Notes: generated by a model not told the origin, from the sequence alone. DNA of 6,734 bases from JBJEXX01 sp051886215 (GCA_051886215.1 JBJEXX010000010.1:1-6734), one strand, 5' to 3'; counted from the stretch's first letter, positions 1 to 5,187 are shown. Made by a program: numbers and translations.

Positions 1-55
1 ACCTATGACCCCCTGCTTGTAAGGCAGGTGCTCTAACCAACTGAGCTAATCGCCC
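1..55 (-). tRNA. tRNA-Val (anticodon UAC), 3' end cut by the window edge
   Basis: Reading leftward from 55, the sequence folds as a tRNA. It starts GGGCGAT (acceptor 5' strand), then TA, a D-arm GCTC...GAGC with the usual AGTTGGTTA loop, A, and an anticodon arm CCTGC-CTTACAA-GCAGG. Loop positions 34-36 are TAC (window 19-21), which reads valine GUA and, by wobble, other GUN codons. A GGGTC variable loop and the start of the T-arm follow before the window ends. About 20 nt (most of the T-arm, the acceptor 3' strand and any CCA) lie outside. A strong promoter sits just upstream at 78-106. Confidence 0.95.
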
Positions 56-77
56 AAAAAACTCATTGACGAATATA

Positions 78-106
78 AATATACCATCTGTTTATTTATT
101 TGTCAA
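78..106 (-). promoter_or_regulatory. Sigma-A promoter of the tRNA-Val gene
   Basis: A consensus -35 TTGACA (106-101) is followed by a 17-nt spacer and TATATT (83-78), preceded by TGG so that it forms an extended -10. Predicted start is near 71, giving a leader of about 16 nt before the tRNA 5' end at 55. The -35 box lies inside the last codons of the cvfD-like gene (stop 96-98), so the promoter overlaps coding sequence. Confidence 0.8.
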
Positions 107-473
107 TATCAATTTTTACATTTTTTTCATTAATCTTTGAAATTTTTTCTTTTATCCAACCATCAAGTTTCTTTTCTAAAGGAAGAAAGCCACTTTCTGT
201 TTCCACTATCTTTGCTCGTTTGCTATTTATGTTTTTATAATTAATATTTTTTATAGATAATTTAATATGATGTTCATTCTCATCTATATCAACTATTTTA
301 GCTCGAATTGTATCACCAATTTTAACAAAAAAATTTATATCTTTAACATATGAATCTGTTATTTCTGAAATATGTATCAAACCATTATAATAATCGTCTA
401 AACTAACAAATATACCATAACTTTCAATTCCTGTAACACATCCAACTACATAACTACCTTTTTTATACTCCAT
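96..473 (-). CDS. cvfD: S1 RNA-binding domain protein, CvfD/YugI (general stress protein 13) type
   Basis: The product is 125 aa and carries one S1 (OB-fold) RNA-binding domain over residues about 6-75. Typical features are the GSYVVGCVTGIESYGIFVSL opening, the GLIHISEI motif (31-38), the KIGDTIRAKIVDID strand (51-64) and KLSIKN. The tail has the GF.PLEKKLDGWI pattern (95-107) that I associate with the YugI/GSP13/CvfD group rather than ribosomal protein S1 or PNPase. In Streptococcus, CvfD acts as a post-transcriptional regulator; a similar cytoplasmic RNA-binding role is inferred here. I take the start at ATG 473, not the in-frame ATG at 491: the latter overlaps the -10 box and would not be in the mRNA, while 473 has GAGGG five nt upstream. 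The gene is divergent from nfu and is followed at once by tRNA-Val. Confidence 0.88.
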   Translation of the reverse strand: MEYKKGSYVVGCVTGIESYGIFVSLDDYYNGLIHISEITDSYVKDINFFVKIGDTIRAKIVDIDENEHHIKLSIKNINYKNINSKRAKIVETESGFLPLEKKLDGWIKEKISKINEKNVKIDIDK

Positions 474-489
474 AATATCCCTCGAAAAC

Positions 490-519
490 ATTATAACACA
501 TTAAATAGTGATATATCAA
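490..519 (-). promoter_or_regulatory. Sigma-A promoter of the cvfD-like gene
   Basis: TTGATA (519-514), an 18-nt spacer and TATAAT (495-490), with TGT before the -10 box (extended -10). The predicted start near 483 gives a leader of only about 10 nt (GAGGGATATT) before ATG 473, so the Shine-Dalgarno is at the very 5' end of the transcript. Its -35 box is 4 bp from that of the divergent nfu promoter. Confidence 0.75.
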
Positions 520-523
520 ATCA

Positions 524-552
524 TTTACATTAAAGTTTTTTAATAGTATAAT
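524..552 (+). promoter_or_regulatory. Sigma-A promoter of nfu
   Basis: TTTACA (524-529), a 17-nt spacer and TATAAT (547-552). The predicted start near 559 gives a leader of about 10 nt, AGGTGATATT, directly before ATG 569. The leader therefore consists of little more than the Shine-Dalgarno and its spacer. Confidence 0.75.
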
Positions 553-568
553 TAATTTAGGTGATATT

Positions 569-799
569 ATGGATAAAACAGAAGAAAAAATAATTGAAGT
601 ATTAGATAAAATAAAACCATTTTTAGAGAGTGATGGTGGCAATTTAGAATTTGTAAAATATGAAGAAGGAAATGTATATATAAAACTATCTGGAGCTTGC
701 TCACATTGTAGTATGATTGATTATACAATAAAAGATGGAATAGAGGCTACATTAGTTGAAGAAATACCAGAAGTTGTATCAGTGATAAGAATTGACTAG
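569..799 (+). CDS. nfu: NifU C-terminal-domain (Nfu-type) iron-sulfur cluster carrier
   Basis: The 76-aa protein is a stand-alone NifU C-terminal domain, close in size to Bacillus YutI. Key features are the helix ending LESDGGNLEFV (19-29), the GNVYIKLSGACSHC segment with the cluster-binding CxxC (Cys44, Cys47), and the helix with IEATLVEEIPEVVSV. In this family two monomers hold a [4Fe-4S] cluster between their CxxC pairs and pass it to apo-proteins in the cytoplasm. ATG 569 has AGGTGAT three nt upstream. The gene is a single transcription unit with its own promoter and a terminator that begins within its last codons. It converges on the YutH-like gene with a 15-bp gap. B. subtilis yutI lies in the same general region as yutH, yutD and yunB, matching the neighbours here. 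Confidence 0.93.
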   Translation: MDKTEEKIIEVLDKIKPFLESDGGNLEFVKYEEGNVYIKLSGACSHCSMIDYTIKDGIEATLVEEIPEVVSVIRID

Positions 800-816
800 A
801 TATTAGTCTTTTTTTT
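794..816 (+). terminator. Rho-independent terminator of nfu
   Basis: The hairpin GACTA (794-798), loop GATAT, TAGTC (804-808) is followed by eight T (809-816). The stop codon TAG (797-799) is part of the stem. The stem is only 5 bp plus a possible G-T closing pair, so it is weak, but the T-tract is good. On the other strand there is no T-tract, so it does not serve the convergent gene. Confidence 0.55.
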
Positions 817-1690
817 ATTTAATCCATTGAAAATCATCAACTATACTTTCAAAAATCTCCAATTTACATATTTTTTTTAAAAACACTGGATACTGTTGAA
901 TTTTTTCTAAATATTTATTTTCTATGCTTATTAAATTATCATTATTTATTACTTTATCATATAAATCAAAATAAAAAGACGGAAATAATAATCTTGAAAA
1001 TAATAGTTTTTTTTCACCATCATTGTATTTTAAATTAATCAATATTTTATTGACTTCATCAAAATCAAAGTCCATAAAAAAATATTTATACTTAATCAAT
1101 TCTGCTATATCCCTAACATTATAGTCAATTATTATATTAGTAGGTCTATCATAAAAAAAATTATCATATCTTTTATGTTGAATAGAAACTTTCAAATTTT
1201 CATATTTATTTATAGTGTTATTAGCCAAAGATATAGCATTTTCCGTCAATCCAACAAAATAATCAAAATATTTATCCAAAACTTTATTATTTCCTTTTAC
1301 ATGTTCTCTTTGAAACTCTAAATAATCAATTTTAGAACTCCACAGTCCAACCCAATCCGTTCTATACAATTTACCATATTTTTTTTTATCTAAATCTAAT
1401 AACCAGTTAGGTATGATTTTATTTTTTCCAATTTTTACCAAAATATAATTAAGGTTACTGAAAGAAGTGATAATTTGCCCCAATCTGTTTAAAACAATAG
1501 TTGAAGTATTATTATCTATTGAATTGATAACATCAAATAAACCTTTTACTTCCATCAATTCATCACTAGAAATAAATGTTGGATAAAAATAATAAGCTTT
1601 ATTGTTAAAATATACTATATATCCAATATCATTTTTTTTATATTTTACATTTTCAAAATCATAATAATATTTTAAAATATTTTCTATCAT
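815..1690 (-). CDS. yutH: YutH/CotS-like spore-associated protein with a degenerate APH-type kinase fold
   Basis: From ATG 1690 the product is 291 aa, without a signal peptide or membrane segment, and rich in Tyr, Asn and Lys. The pattern matches the CotS/YutH group of kinase-like coat proteins: WVGLWSSKIDYLEFQ (113-127), then the place of the HGD catalytic loop occupied by QHKRYD (171-176), then IIIDYNVRDIAELIKY (186-201), like the metal-binding Asp plus RDLA.L.RR helix of that family. The catalytic loop is clearly degenerate, so a pseudokinase is likely. Bacillus YutH is an endospore coat-associated protein of about 340 aa; this one is shorter. Synteny with nfu, yutD and yunB supports the call. 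A GTG at 1699 is an alternative start, but AGTGAT lies four nt before ATG 1690. The gene follows the 386-aa gene with a 44-nt T-rich gap and no hairpin, so read-through is possible. No terminator was found for it. Confidence 0.6.
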   Translation of the reverse strand: MIENILKYYYDFENVKYKKNDIGYIVYFNNKAYYFYPTFISSDELMEVKGLFDVINSIDNNTSTIVLNRLGQIITSFSNLNYILVKIGKNKIIPNWLLDLDKKKYGKLYRTDWVGLWSSKIDYLEFQREHVKGNNKVLDKYFDYFVGLTENAISLANNTINKYENLKVSIQHKRYDNFFYDRPTNIIIDYNVRDIAELIKYKYFFMDFDFDEVNKILINLKYNDGEKKLLFSRLLFPSFYFDLYDKVINNDNLISIENKYLEKIQQYPVFLKKICKLEIFESIVDDFQWIK

Positions 1691-1702
1691 ATCAATCACT
1701 AA

Positions 1703-1711
1703 AATATATGC
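1703..1711 (-). promoter_or_regulatory. GCATATATT motif before the YutH-like gene (possible sporulation sigma -10)
   Basis: GCATATATT (1711-1703) lies just before the first possible start codons of the YutH-like gene. The identical 9-mer lies before yunB. It resembles the CATACAnT -10 box of sigma-E-type sporulation promoters with one mismatch (CATATATT). No convincing -35 is present, although an ATA occurs 15 nt upstream, close to the spacing that sigma-E promoters use. It could also be a weak sigma-A -10 (TATATT). Confidence 0.3.
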
Positions 1712-1743
1712 AAAAAAAATAAAATTATAAAAAAAAGAGAAAT

Positions 1744-2904
1744 TTACATTCCTCTATGTTTACTATTATCATTTTCAAAAGATTGATTACCCATTGTTTC
1801 AAGTAAACCAATAATTGGTTTAAGTTCTTCTTTTGCTTGCATATAAACGCTATACGCATTATCTTGATTAGCTTTAATATTTCTTTGATTTTCTTCGTGA
1901 ACTGCAATTTGTTCTTTCAATCTTTCTATTTCAGCTTGTTCGTTATTAAACTCTTCCTCAAATTGTTCAGCTTGTTTAGCATAACTATTAACAATATAAC
2001 TTAATCTACTACATTCATTATATAACTGACTACTACCAGCACCATTTGAGTATGTGTAAGCATTATTAGATATACTATTGTCAGCTTCTGGTTCCACATT
2101 AGGAGACTGTTGTTCAATCATTTCAGTTTTTAATGAATCATCTTCATTAATTTCAGGTGAAATAGAACTATCACCTAAATTAAAATCACCACCAATAGCA
2201 GAAAAATCAAATGGAATATCATCATTTACAATTGGTTCTTCTGTCTTAGGTTCAGAAACTTCTGGTTCTTGATCATTAGACCAATCAAATGATTGATCAA
2301 AAGAAGGCATTTCAGTTAATTCTCTATCATCTACTGGTTCCTCTGTTTCCACAATAGGCATTTCTGGAAACTCCTGTTCTTGATTAGTACTAATATCTTC
2401 TCCATTAAAGTTATTAGAAAAATTTTCATCCTCTGTACCTTTTTCATCATCAACTGAGACATTCAAATTTTCATTATCATTAGAATTTTCTATATTTTCA
2501 TTAGAAACAACATCTTCTGATTCTATTTTATTTCCATTGATAGCTTTTTTTAAAGAAGAAACTTTATCATAAAAATCGCCTAAAGTTTCCATAGATTTAC
2601 CTAAATTTTCTTTCATTGTTTTAGTTAATAAAATAAGATTAGGATCACCTATTTTTTTTACATCACTTTCCTCAGGAACTGATAAAATATTACATAACAA
2701 AGAAGAAATACCAGCTTGAATTTTTTCTTTTACATTATCATTTGTTTCAATTGCTGAAACTATATTTTCAACAACTTTAGTAACTACTTCTGCTTTGCTT
2801 CTTATTTTTTTATTTGTTTGTTCAGTTGTTTTAACTTTATTAGGTGCATAATTTTCCCCTTCAACGACCTCTTTATTTATATCTTTAAATTCATAATTTG
2901 GCAT
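1744..2904 (-). CDS. Unrecognised acidic protein with helical N-terminus and C-terminal coiled coil
   Basis: I do not recognise a family. The 386-aa product has three parts. Residues about 35-125 are helical and lysine-rich, with a hydrophobic stretch near 63-75 (AGISSLLCNIL). Residues about 126-280 are a strongly acidic, Asn/Ser/Pro-rich low-complexity linker with short recurring pieces (PEMP/TEMP, TEEP twice, runs of D and E). Residues about 292-370 are a predicted coiled coil (QFEEEFNNEQAEIERLKEQI). There is no signal peptide or transmembrane helix, so it is probably cytoplasmic and may be a scaffold or adaptor. Start ATG 2904 has a consensus AGGAGGT five nt upstream, overlapping the stop of the DUF1292 gene (10-bp gap), so the two are surely co-transcribed and probably translationally coupled. 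Residues 28-34 (EQTNKKI) repeat the N-terminus of the upstream protein, encoded by an identical 22-bp stretch. Confidence 0.85.
   Translation of the reverse strand: MPNYEFKDINKEVVEGENYAPNKVKTTEQTNKKIRSKAEVVTKVVENIVSAIETNDNVKEKIQAGISSLLCNILSVPEESDVKKIGDPNLILLTKTMKENLGKSMETLGDFYDKVSSLKKAINGNKIESEDVVSNENIENSNDNENLNVSVDDEKGTEDENFSNNFNGEDISTNQEQEFPEMPIVETEEPVDDRELTEMPSFDQSFDWSNDQEPEVSEPKTEEPIVNDDIPFDFSAIGGDFNLGDSSISPEINEDDSLKTEMIEQQSPNVEPEADNSISNNAYTYSNGAGSSQLYNECSRLSYIVNSYAKQAEQFEEEFNNEQAEIERLKEQIAVHEENQRNIKANQDNAYSVYMQAKEELKPIIGLLETMGNQSFENDNSKHRGM
2802..2823 (-). repeat. Copy 2 of a 22-bp direct repeat encoding EQTNKKI
   Basis: This stretch, inside the 386-aa gene (codons about 28-34), is identical over 22 bp to 3160-3181 at the start of the DUF1292 gene, in the same strand and reading frame. 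Both encode EQTNKKI. The sequence is AT-rich and contains a run of seven A on the coding strand, so chance or slippage-prone composition has to be considered. Confidence 0.7.
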
Positions 2905-2914
2905 GTTCTACCTC

Positions 2915-3184
2915 CTATTGTTCTTTTGACAATTCTCTTAACACATCTTTAATTCTAGACCATTCTTCATCAGTTTCAATATTTCCTAATTCAGTTTGAT
3001 CTCCATTCTGATGAACTGATGCAGCATAAATAGTAACATTACCATTTTCATCAGTTTCATTTTTAGTATATATAACATATTCTTTTTTAGTATCATTAAA
3101 TTCAAATGCTAGTAAAACCTCTACTTCCTCAACACTACCATCAGCAGCTGTTATTCTCATTATTTTTTTATTTGTTTGTTCCAT
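2915..3184 (-). CDS. DUF1292 family protein (YrzB/UPF0473-like)
   Basis: The 89-aa acidic protein has the DUF1292 pattern: VEVLLAFEFNDTKKEYVIYT (21-40), then NGNVTIYAASV (48-57), then LGNIETDEEWSRIKDVLREL (67-86). DUF1292 proteins such as Bacillus YrzB are small cytoplasmic proteins of unknown biochemical role, widespread in Bacillota. Start ATG 3184 is supported by AAGGAGG six nt upstream. It has its own promoter (3217-3244) and is the first gene of an operon with the 386-aa acidic protein; its stop TAG lies within the Shine-Dalgarno of that gene. The family is often found near yrrK or other housekeeping genes, so its pairing here is unusual. The first eight residues (MEQTNKKI) recur inside the downstream protein. 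Confidence 0.87.
   Translation of the reverse strand: MEQTNKKIMRITAADGSVEEVEVLLAFEFNDTKKEYVIYTKNETDENGNVTIYAASVHQNGDQTELGNIETDEEWSRIKDVLRELSKEQ
3160..3181 (-). repeat. Copy 1 of a 22-bp direct repeat encoding EQTNKKI
   Basis: Covers codons 2-8 of the DUF1292 gene and is identical over 22 bp to 2802-2823 within the next gene of the operon. The shared phase means the same peptide is made at the N-terminus of one protein and near the N-terminus of the other. Confidence 0.7.
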
Positions 3185-3216
3185 ACTAGTCCTCCTTATT
3201 TTTCTCCTATATTAAT

Positions 3217-3244
3217 ATTTTAGCATAAAATCAAATAAATTCAA
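3217..3244 (-). promoter_or_regulatory. Sigma-A promoter of the DUF1292-coiled-coil operon
   Basis: TTGAAT (3244-3239), a 16-nt spacer and TAAAAT (3222-3217) with TGC in front (extended -10). Predicted start is near 3210, giving a leader of about 26 nt that contains the AAGGAGG site. The -35 box lies only 5 bp past the yutD stop codon, so yutD transcripts probably read through into this operon. Confidence 0.6.
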
Positions 3245-3249
3245 TACTT

Positions 3250-3528
3250 TTATCTAACTTTTTTCAATAAAAAATATCTACATTCATAACTACAATAATT
3301 TTTTATATAATCATCTAAATTTTTTATATCATTAATAGAAGTTTTTTTCTTGTTATGTGAATCATAAAAACCTTTAAGTCTTAATTTATCATAAGAAAAA
3401 TCACCAAAAACATAATCAAAATCATTGAAATATTCCGTCAACAAATCCCTCACTATTGTTTCATCATAACCATCCTTATAATTTTTTTCTATTTTATATT
3501 CAATATTATTAAAAACTATCTTTTTCAC
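3250..3528 (-). CDS. yutD: YutD family protein (DUF1027)
   Basis: From GTG 3528 the product is 92 aa, close to Bacillus YutD. The family signature is plain: DGYDE (19-23), FDYVFGDFSYDKLRLKGFYD (37-56) and the C-terminal LDDYIKNYCSYECRYFLLKK, with the two cysteines in the usual place. The function of YutD is not established; it is a small cytoplasmic protein conserved in Bacilli. The reading frame extends to ATG 3546, but that ATG overlaps the -10 box TATAAT, so the transcript should begin after it. GTG 3528 has GGTGAT four nt upstream and gives a -10-to-start distance of 16 nt, the same as cvfD and nfu. ATG 3534 is an alternative that would be almost leaderless. yunB lies immediately upstream, and the yutD promoter overlaps its 3' end. 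Confidence 0.9.
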   Translation of the reverse strand: MKKIVFNNIEYKIEKNYKDGYDETIVRDLLTEYFNDFDYVFGDFSYDKLRLKGFYDSHNKKKTSINDIKNLDDYIKNYCSYECRYFLLKKVR

Positions 3529-3544
3529 TATCATCACCATATAC

Positions 3545-3573
3545 ATTATACCATTTTTTTAATTTTTTGTATA
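3545..3573 (-). promoter_or_regulatory. Sigma-A promoter of yutD, overlapping the end of yunB
   Basis: TATACA (3573-3568), a 17-nt spacer and TATAAT (3550-3545) preceded by TGG (extended -10). Predicted start is near 3538, which is the first G of GGTGAT, so the leader before GTG 3528 is about 10 nt. The -35 box lies in the last codons of yunB (stop 3559-3561). Confidence 0.65.
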
Positions 3574-4296
3574 TGTACTTACATTACCTAACATTGTATC
3601 TGGAACTTGTCCTTGAATTAGTCTTGTTCCAATCATAACTTTTGTTTTAGTTGAGATAACTTTAGAAGAAATTGGCAAGACAATTTGCTCGTTAACTAAT
3701 ATATCAACATAAACCTCTAATAACGTATTATTTATTCCATACTCCTTAGCACTAATATTAATATTTCCTGTAACATTTCCCAACAATCTTATTTTAACGG
3801 GAATTTTAGGACCTAGATTAGCTATAGCTGAATTATTAAATAAACTACCCGTAGGAACAGATATAACAATTCCTTTTTTCAATTTATTGTATTCATTATT
3901 AGTTATACTGTCCGGTAATTTTACATCAGCAAGATCTCCATTTTCTATATTTGTTAAATCATCTTCAACATTCGAAATAATATCTATTAAAATCTCATTT
4001 AAAACTTCTCTATTTATATCTGTATAATAAAAATCAGAATTCGAACTATCTTGTACAAAAATTTCACTATTAGAAAACTCATTTAAAATTTTCTTATCTA
4101 TAGTGTTATTTATTAAACTAGTAATAAATCTCTCAGTCTCTATACTAGCATATCTTTTTAAAGATTTATTCAATTTATTACCTACAAAATAAACACATAA
4201 ACCAATAGAAATCAGCAATATAATAATTAAAAAATTCCTGTTTATTTTTAATTCATTTTTTTTCTTAAGATACATTTTTTGTTTAATTTGAATCAT
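3559..4296 (-). CDS. yunB: Sporulation protein YunB
   Basis: The 245-aa product (238 aa if ATG 4275 is used) has a short basic N-terminus, one membrane segment (about 21-39) and an extracytoplasmic part typical of YunB. Family motifs are GIVISVPTGSLFNNSAIAN (142-160), the diagnostic LGPKIPVK (161-168), KEYGINNTLLEVYVDI (184-199) and TRLIQGQVPDTM (224-235). In B. subtilis YunB is a sporulation protein made in the mother cell; its molecular role is not known. ATG 4296 lacks a Shine-Dalgarno, and ATG 4275, which gives MYLKKKNEL and fits the family N-terminus, also lacks a clear one. The upstream gene ends in a strong terminator, so yunB probably has its own promoter; the only candidate is the GCATATATT motif at 4302-4310. 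No terminator separates it from yutD. Confidence 0.9.
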   Translation of the reverse strand: MIQIKQKMYLKKKNELKINRNFLIIILLISIGLCVYFVGNKLNKSLKRYASIETERFITSLINNTIDKKILNEFSNSEIFVQDSSNSDFYYTDINREVLNEILIDIISNVEDDLTNIENGDLADVKLPDSITNNEYNKLKKGIVISVPTGSLFNNSAIANLGPKIPVKIRLLGNVTGNINISAKEYGINNTLLEVYVDILVNEQIVLPISSKVISTKTKVMIGTRLIQGQVPDTMLGNVSTYTKN

Positions 4297-4301
4297 ATTA
4301 C

Positions 4302-4310
4302 AATATATGC
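4302..4310 (-). promoter_or_regulatory. GCATATATT motif before yunB (possible sporulation sigma -10)
   Basis: GCATATATT (4310-4302) ends five nt before ATG 4296 and is identical to the 9-mer before the YutH-like gene. CATATATT matches seven of eight positions of the sigma-E-type CATACAnT, counting the free one. A possible -35, CTATTT, ends 14 nt upstream inside the terminator of the previous gene but is not a good match. If used, transcription would begin at about the first ATG, giving a leaderless message or use of ATG 4275. Confidence 0.3.
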
Positions 4311-4320
4311 CTAAAAATTA

Positions 4321-4354
4321 AAAAAATAGTAGTTATTATTTACCAACTACTATT
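4321..4354 (-). terminator. Rho-independent terminator of the tail-anchored protein gene
   Basis: Reading leftward, AATAGTAGTT (4354-4345), a 10-nt loop and AACTACTATT (4334-4325) form a perfect 10-bp stem, followed by TTTT, AA and TTTTT. The stop codon TAA (4338-4336) lies in the loop, so the hairpin encodes the last residues of the protein. It insulates yunB from the upstream gene. Confidence 0.75.
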
Positions 4355-5169
4355 AAATAAATTGCAACTGAAATTACAATCAATAAAACTAAAACCAAAA
4401 AAACTTTTATTCCAGTGTGTTTTTTTTCATTTAATTCAGCAAATTCATCTTCAGTTTCAAAATCTTCATCAGAGAGATCCATAGATTTTGTATAAAAAGA
4501 TCTATCAATATCGCTAACCTCAGATTTATTTTTTCTTTCTTCTTCTTTATCTAAAATGAGTTTACTAACTGATTCTGTAATAACAGAATTATTACCTGTA
4601 GTGCCTACTTTATCTGTTTCATCATCACTAATTAAATCACTTAATAAATCTTTGCTAGCTTCTTTTTCTATATCTTCTTTTAAACTTTTTGATGATATAG
4701 TATTTATTAAATCTTCTATCTCATCTTTTTCTTTATCAATTTCTTCTTTTCTTTTTTTCAATTCCTCGAGAGTTGCCCCTTCAAAAATATTATACTGACT
4801 ATTTCTAATTTTTCTCTTTCTTTCTTCTTCTTGTTCCTCTATATCGCGATTTTTTTTAGCTCGCTGCATTATTTCATTTAAATCAAGATTAATTTTTTCA
4901 TCCATTTCTAAATATCTTTTTAATTCTTCTTTTGAGCTGATTTCCTTTGGTTTTAATAATTGTCTATAATCCTTTACCTTTTGATAATTAGAACGTGATG
5001 AATAAGGAGATGTATTAGAATCGTATTCATAAGCATTATTAACTTGTCCTCTTTCGTCATAATAAATATTATTAGTATAAAAATTATCATATAAATCTTT
5101 ATTTTTATTAGTTCTTCTAATTTCTTTTTTATTGGAATATTCATTATATTTATCCATACGATTTCTCAT
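4336..5169 (-). CDS. Unrecognised tail-anchored, highly charged coiled-coil membrane protein
   Basis: I do not recognise a family. The 277-aa product has a basic, Asn/Tyr-rich N-terminus (1-75) with no signal peptide. Charged helical regions with coiled-coil character follow at about 79-122 and 132-175 (for example EELKKRKEEIDKEKDEIEDL). An acidic linker comes next (about 178-247) and then a single hydrophobic helix (about 254-274) ending in VVGK. This is the layout of a tail-anchored protein: the bulk in the cytoplasm, only the C-terminus in the membrane. A scaffold or cell-envelope/division adaptor role is possible but not shown. Start ATG 5169 is fixed by GAGGTGAT with a 3-nt gap. It is transcribed alone: divergent from the ferredoxin gene and closed by a strong terminator before yunB. 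Confidence 0.85.
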   Translation of the reverse strand: MRNRMDKYNEYSNKKEIRRTNKNKDLYDNFYTNNIYYDERGQVNNAYEYDSNTSPYSSRSNYQKVKDYRQLLKPKEISSKEELKRYLEMDEKINLDLNEIMQRAKKNRDIEEQEEERKRKIRNSQYNIFEGATLEELKKRKEEIDKEKDEIEDLINTISSKSLKEDIEKEASKDLLSDLISDDETDKVGTTGNNSVITESVSKLILDKEEERKNKSEVSDIDRSFYTKSMDLSDEDFETEDEFAELNEKKHTGIKVFLVLVLLIVISVAIYLIVVGK

Positions 5170-5187
5170 TTTATCACCTCTATTCTA

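Noticed and set aside
65..107. ATTGAC/GTCAAT inverted repeat around the tRNA promoter, followed by T6, as a terminator for cvfD
   Set aside because: The arms are 6 bp with a 31-nt loop and one arm is the -35 box itself; too weak to call a terminator or operator.
1724..1729. TATAAT before the YutH-like gene as a sigma-A promoter
   Set aside because: No -35-like hexamer at 16-18 nt upstream (GGAATG or GAATGT), and the box lies in a T/A-rich run where TATAAT is expected by chance.
1725..1907. 60-aa leftward reading frame inside the end of the acidic coiled-coil gene
   Set aside because: It overlaps the much longer gene on the same strand in another frame, has no Shine-Dalgarno, and its product looks like a frame-shifted low-complexity peptide.
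2078..2272. 64-aa rightward reading frame rich in Ser
   Set aside because: Antisense to the acidic linker of the 386-aa protein; the Ser-rich content is what the reverse strand of Asp/Glu-rich codons gives. No start signals.
4556..4798. 80-aa rightward Ser/Phe-rich reading frame
   Set aside because: Antisense shadow of the charged coiled-coil region of the tail-anchored protein; no Shine-Dalgarno or promoter.
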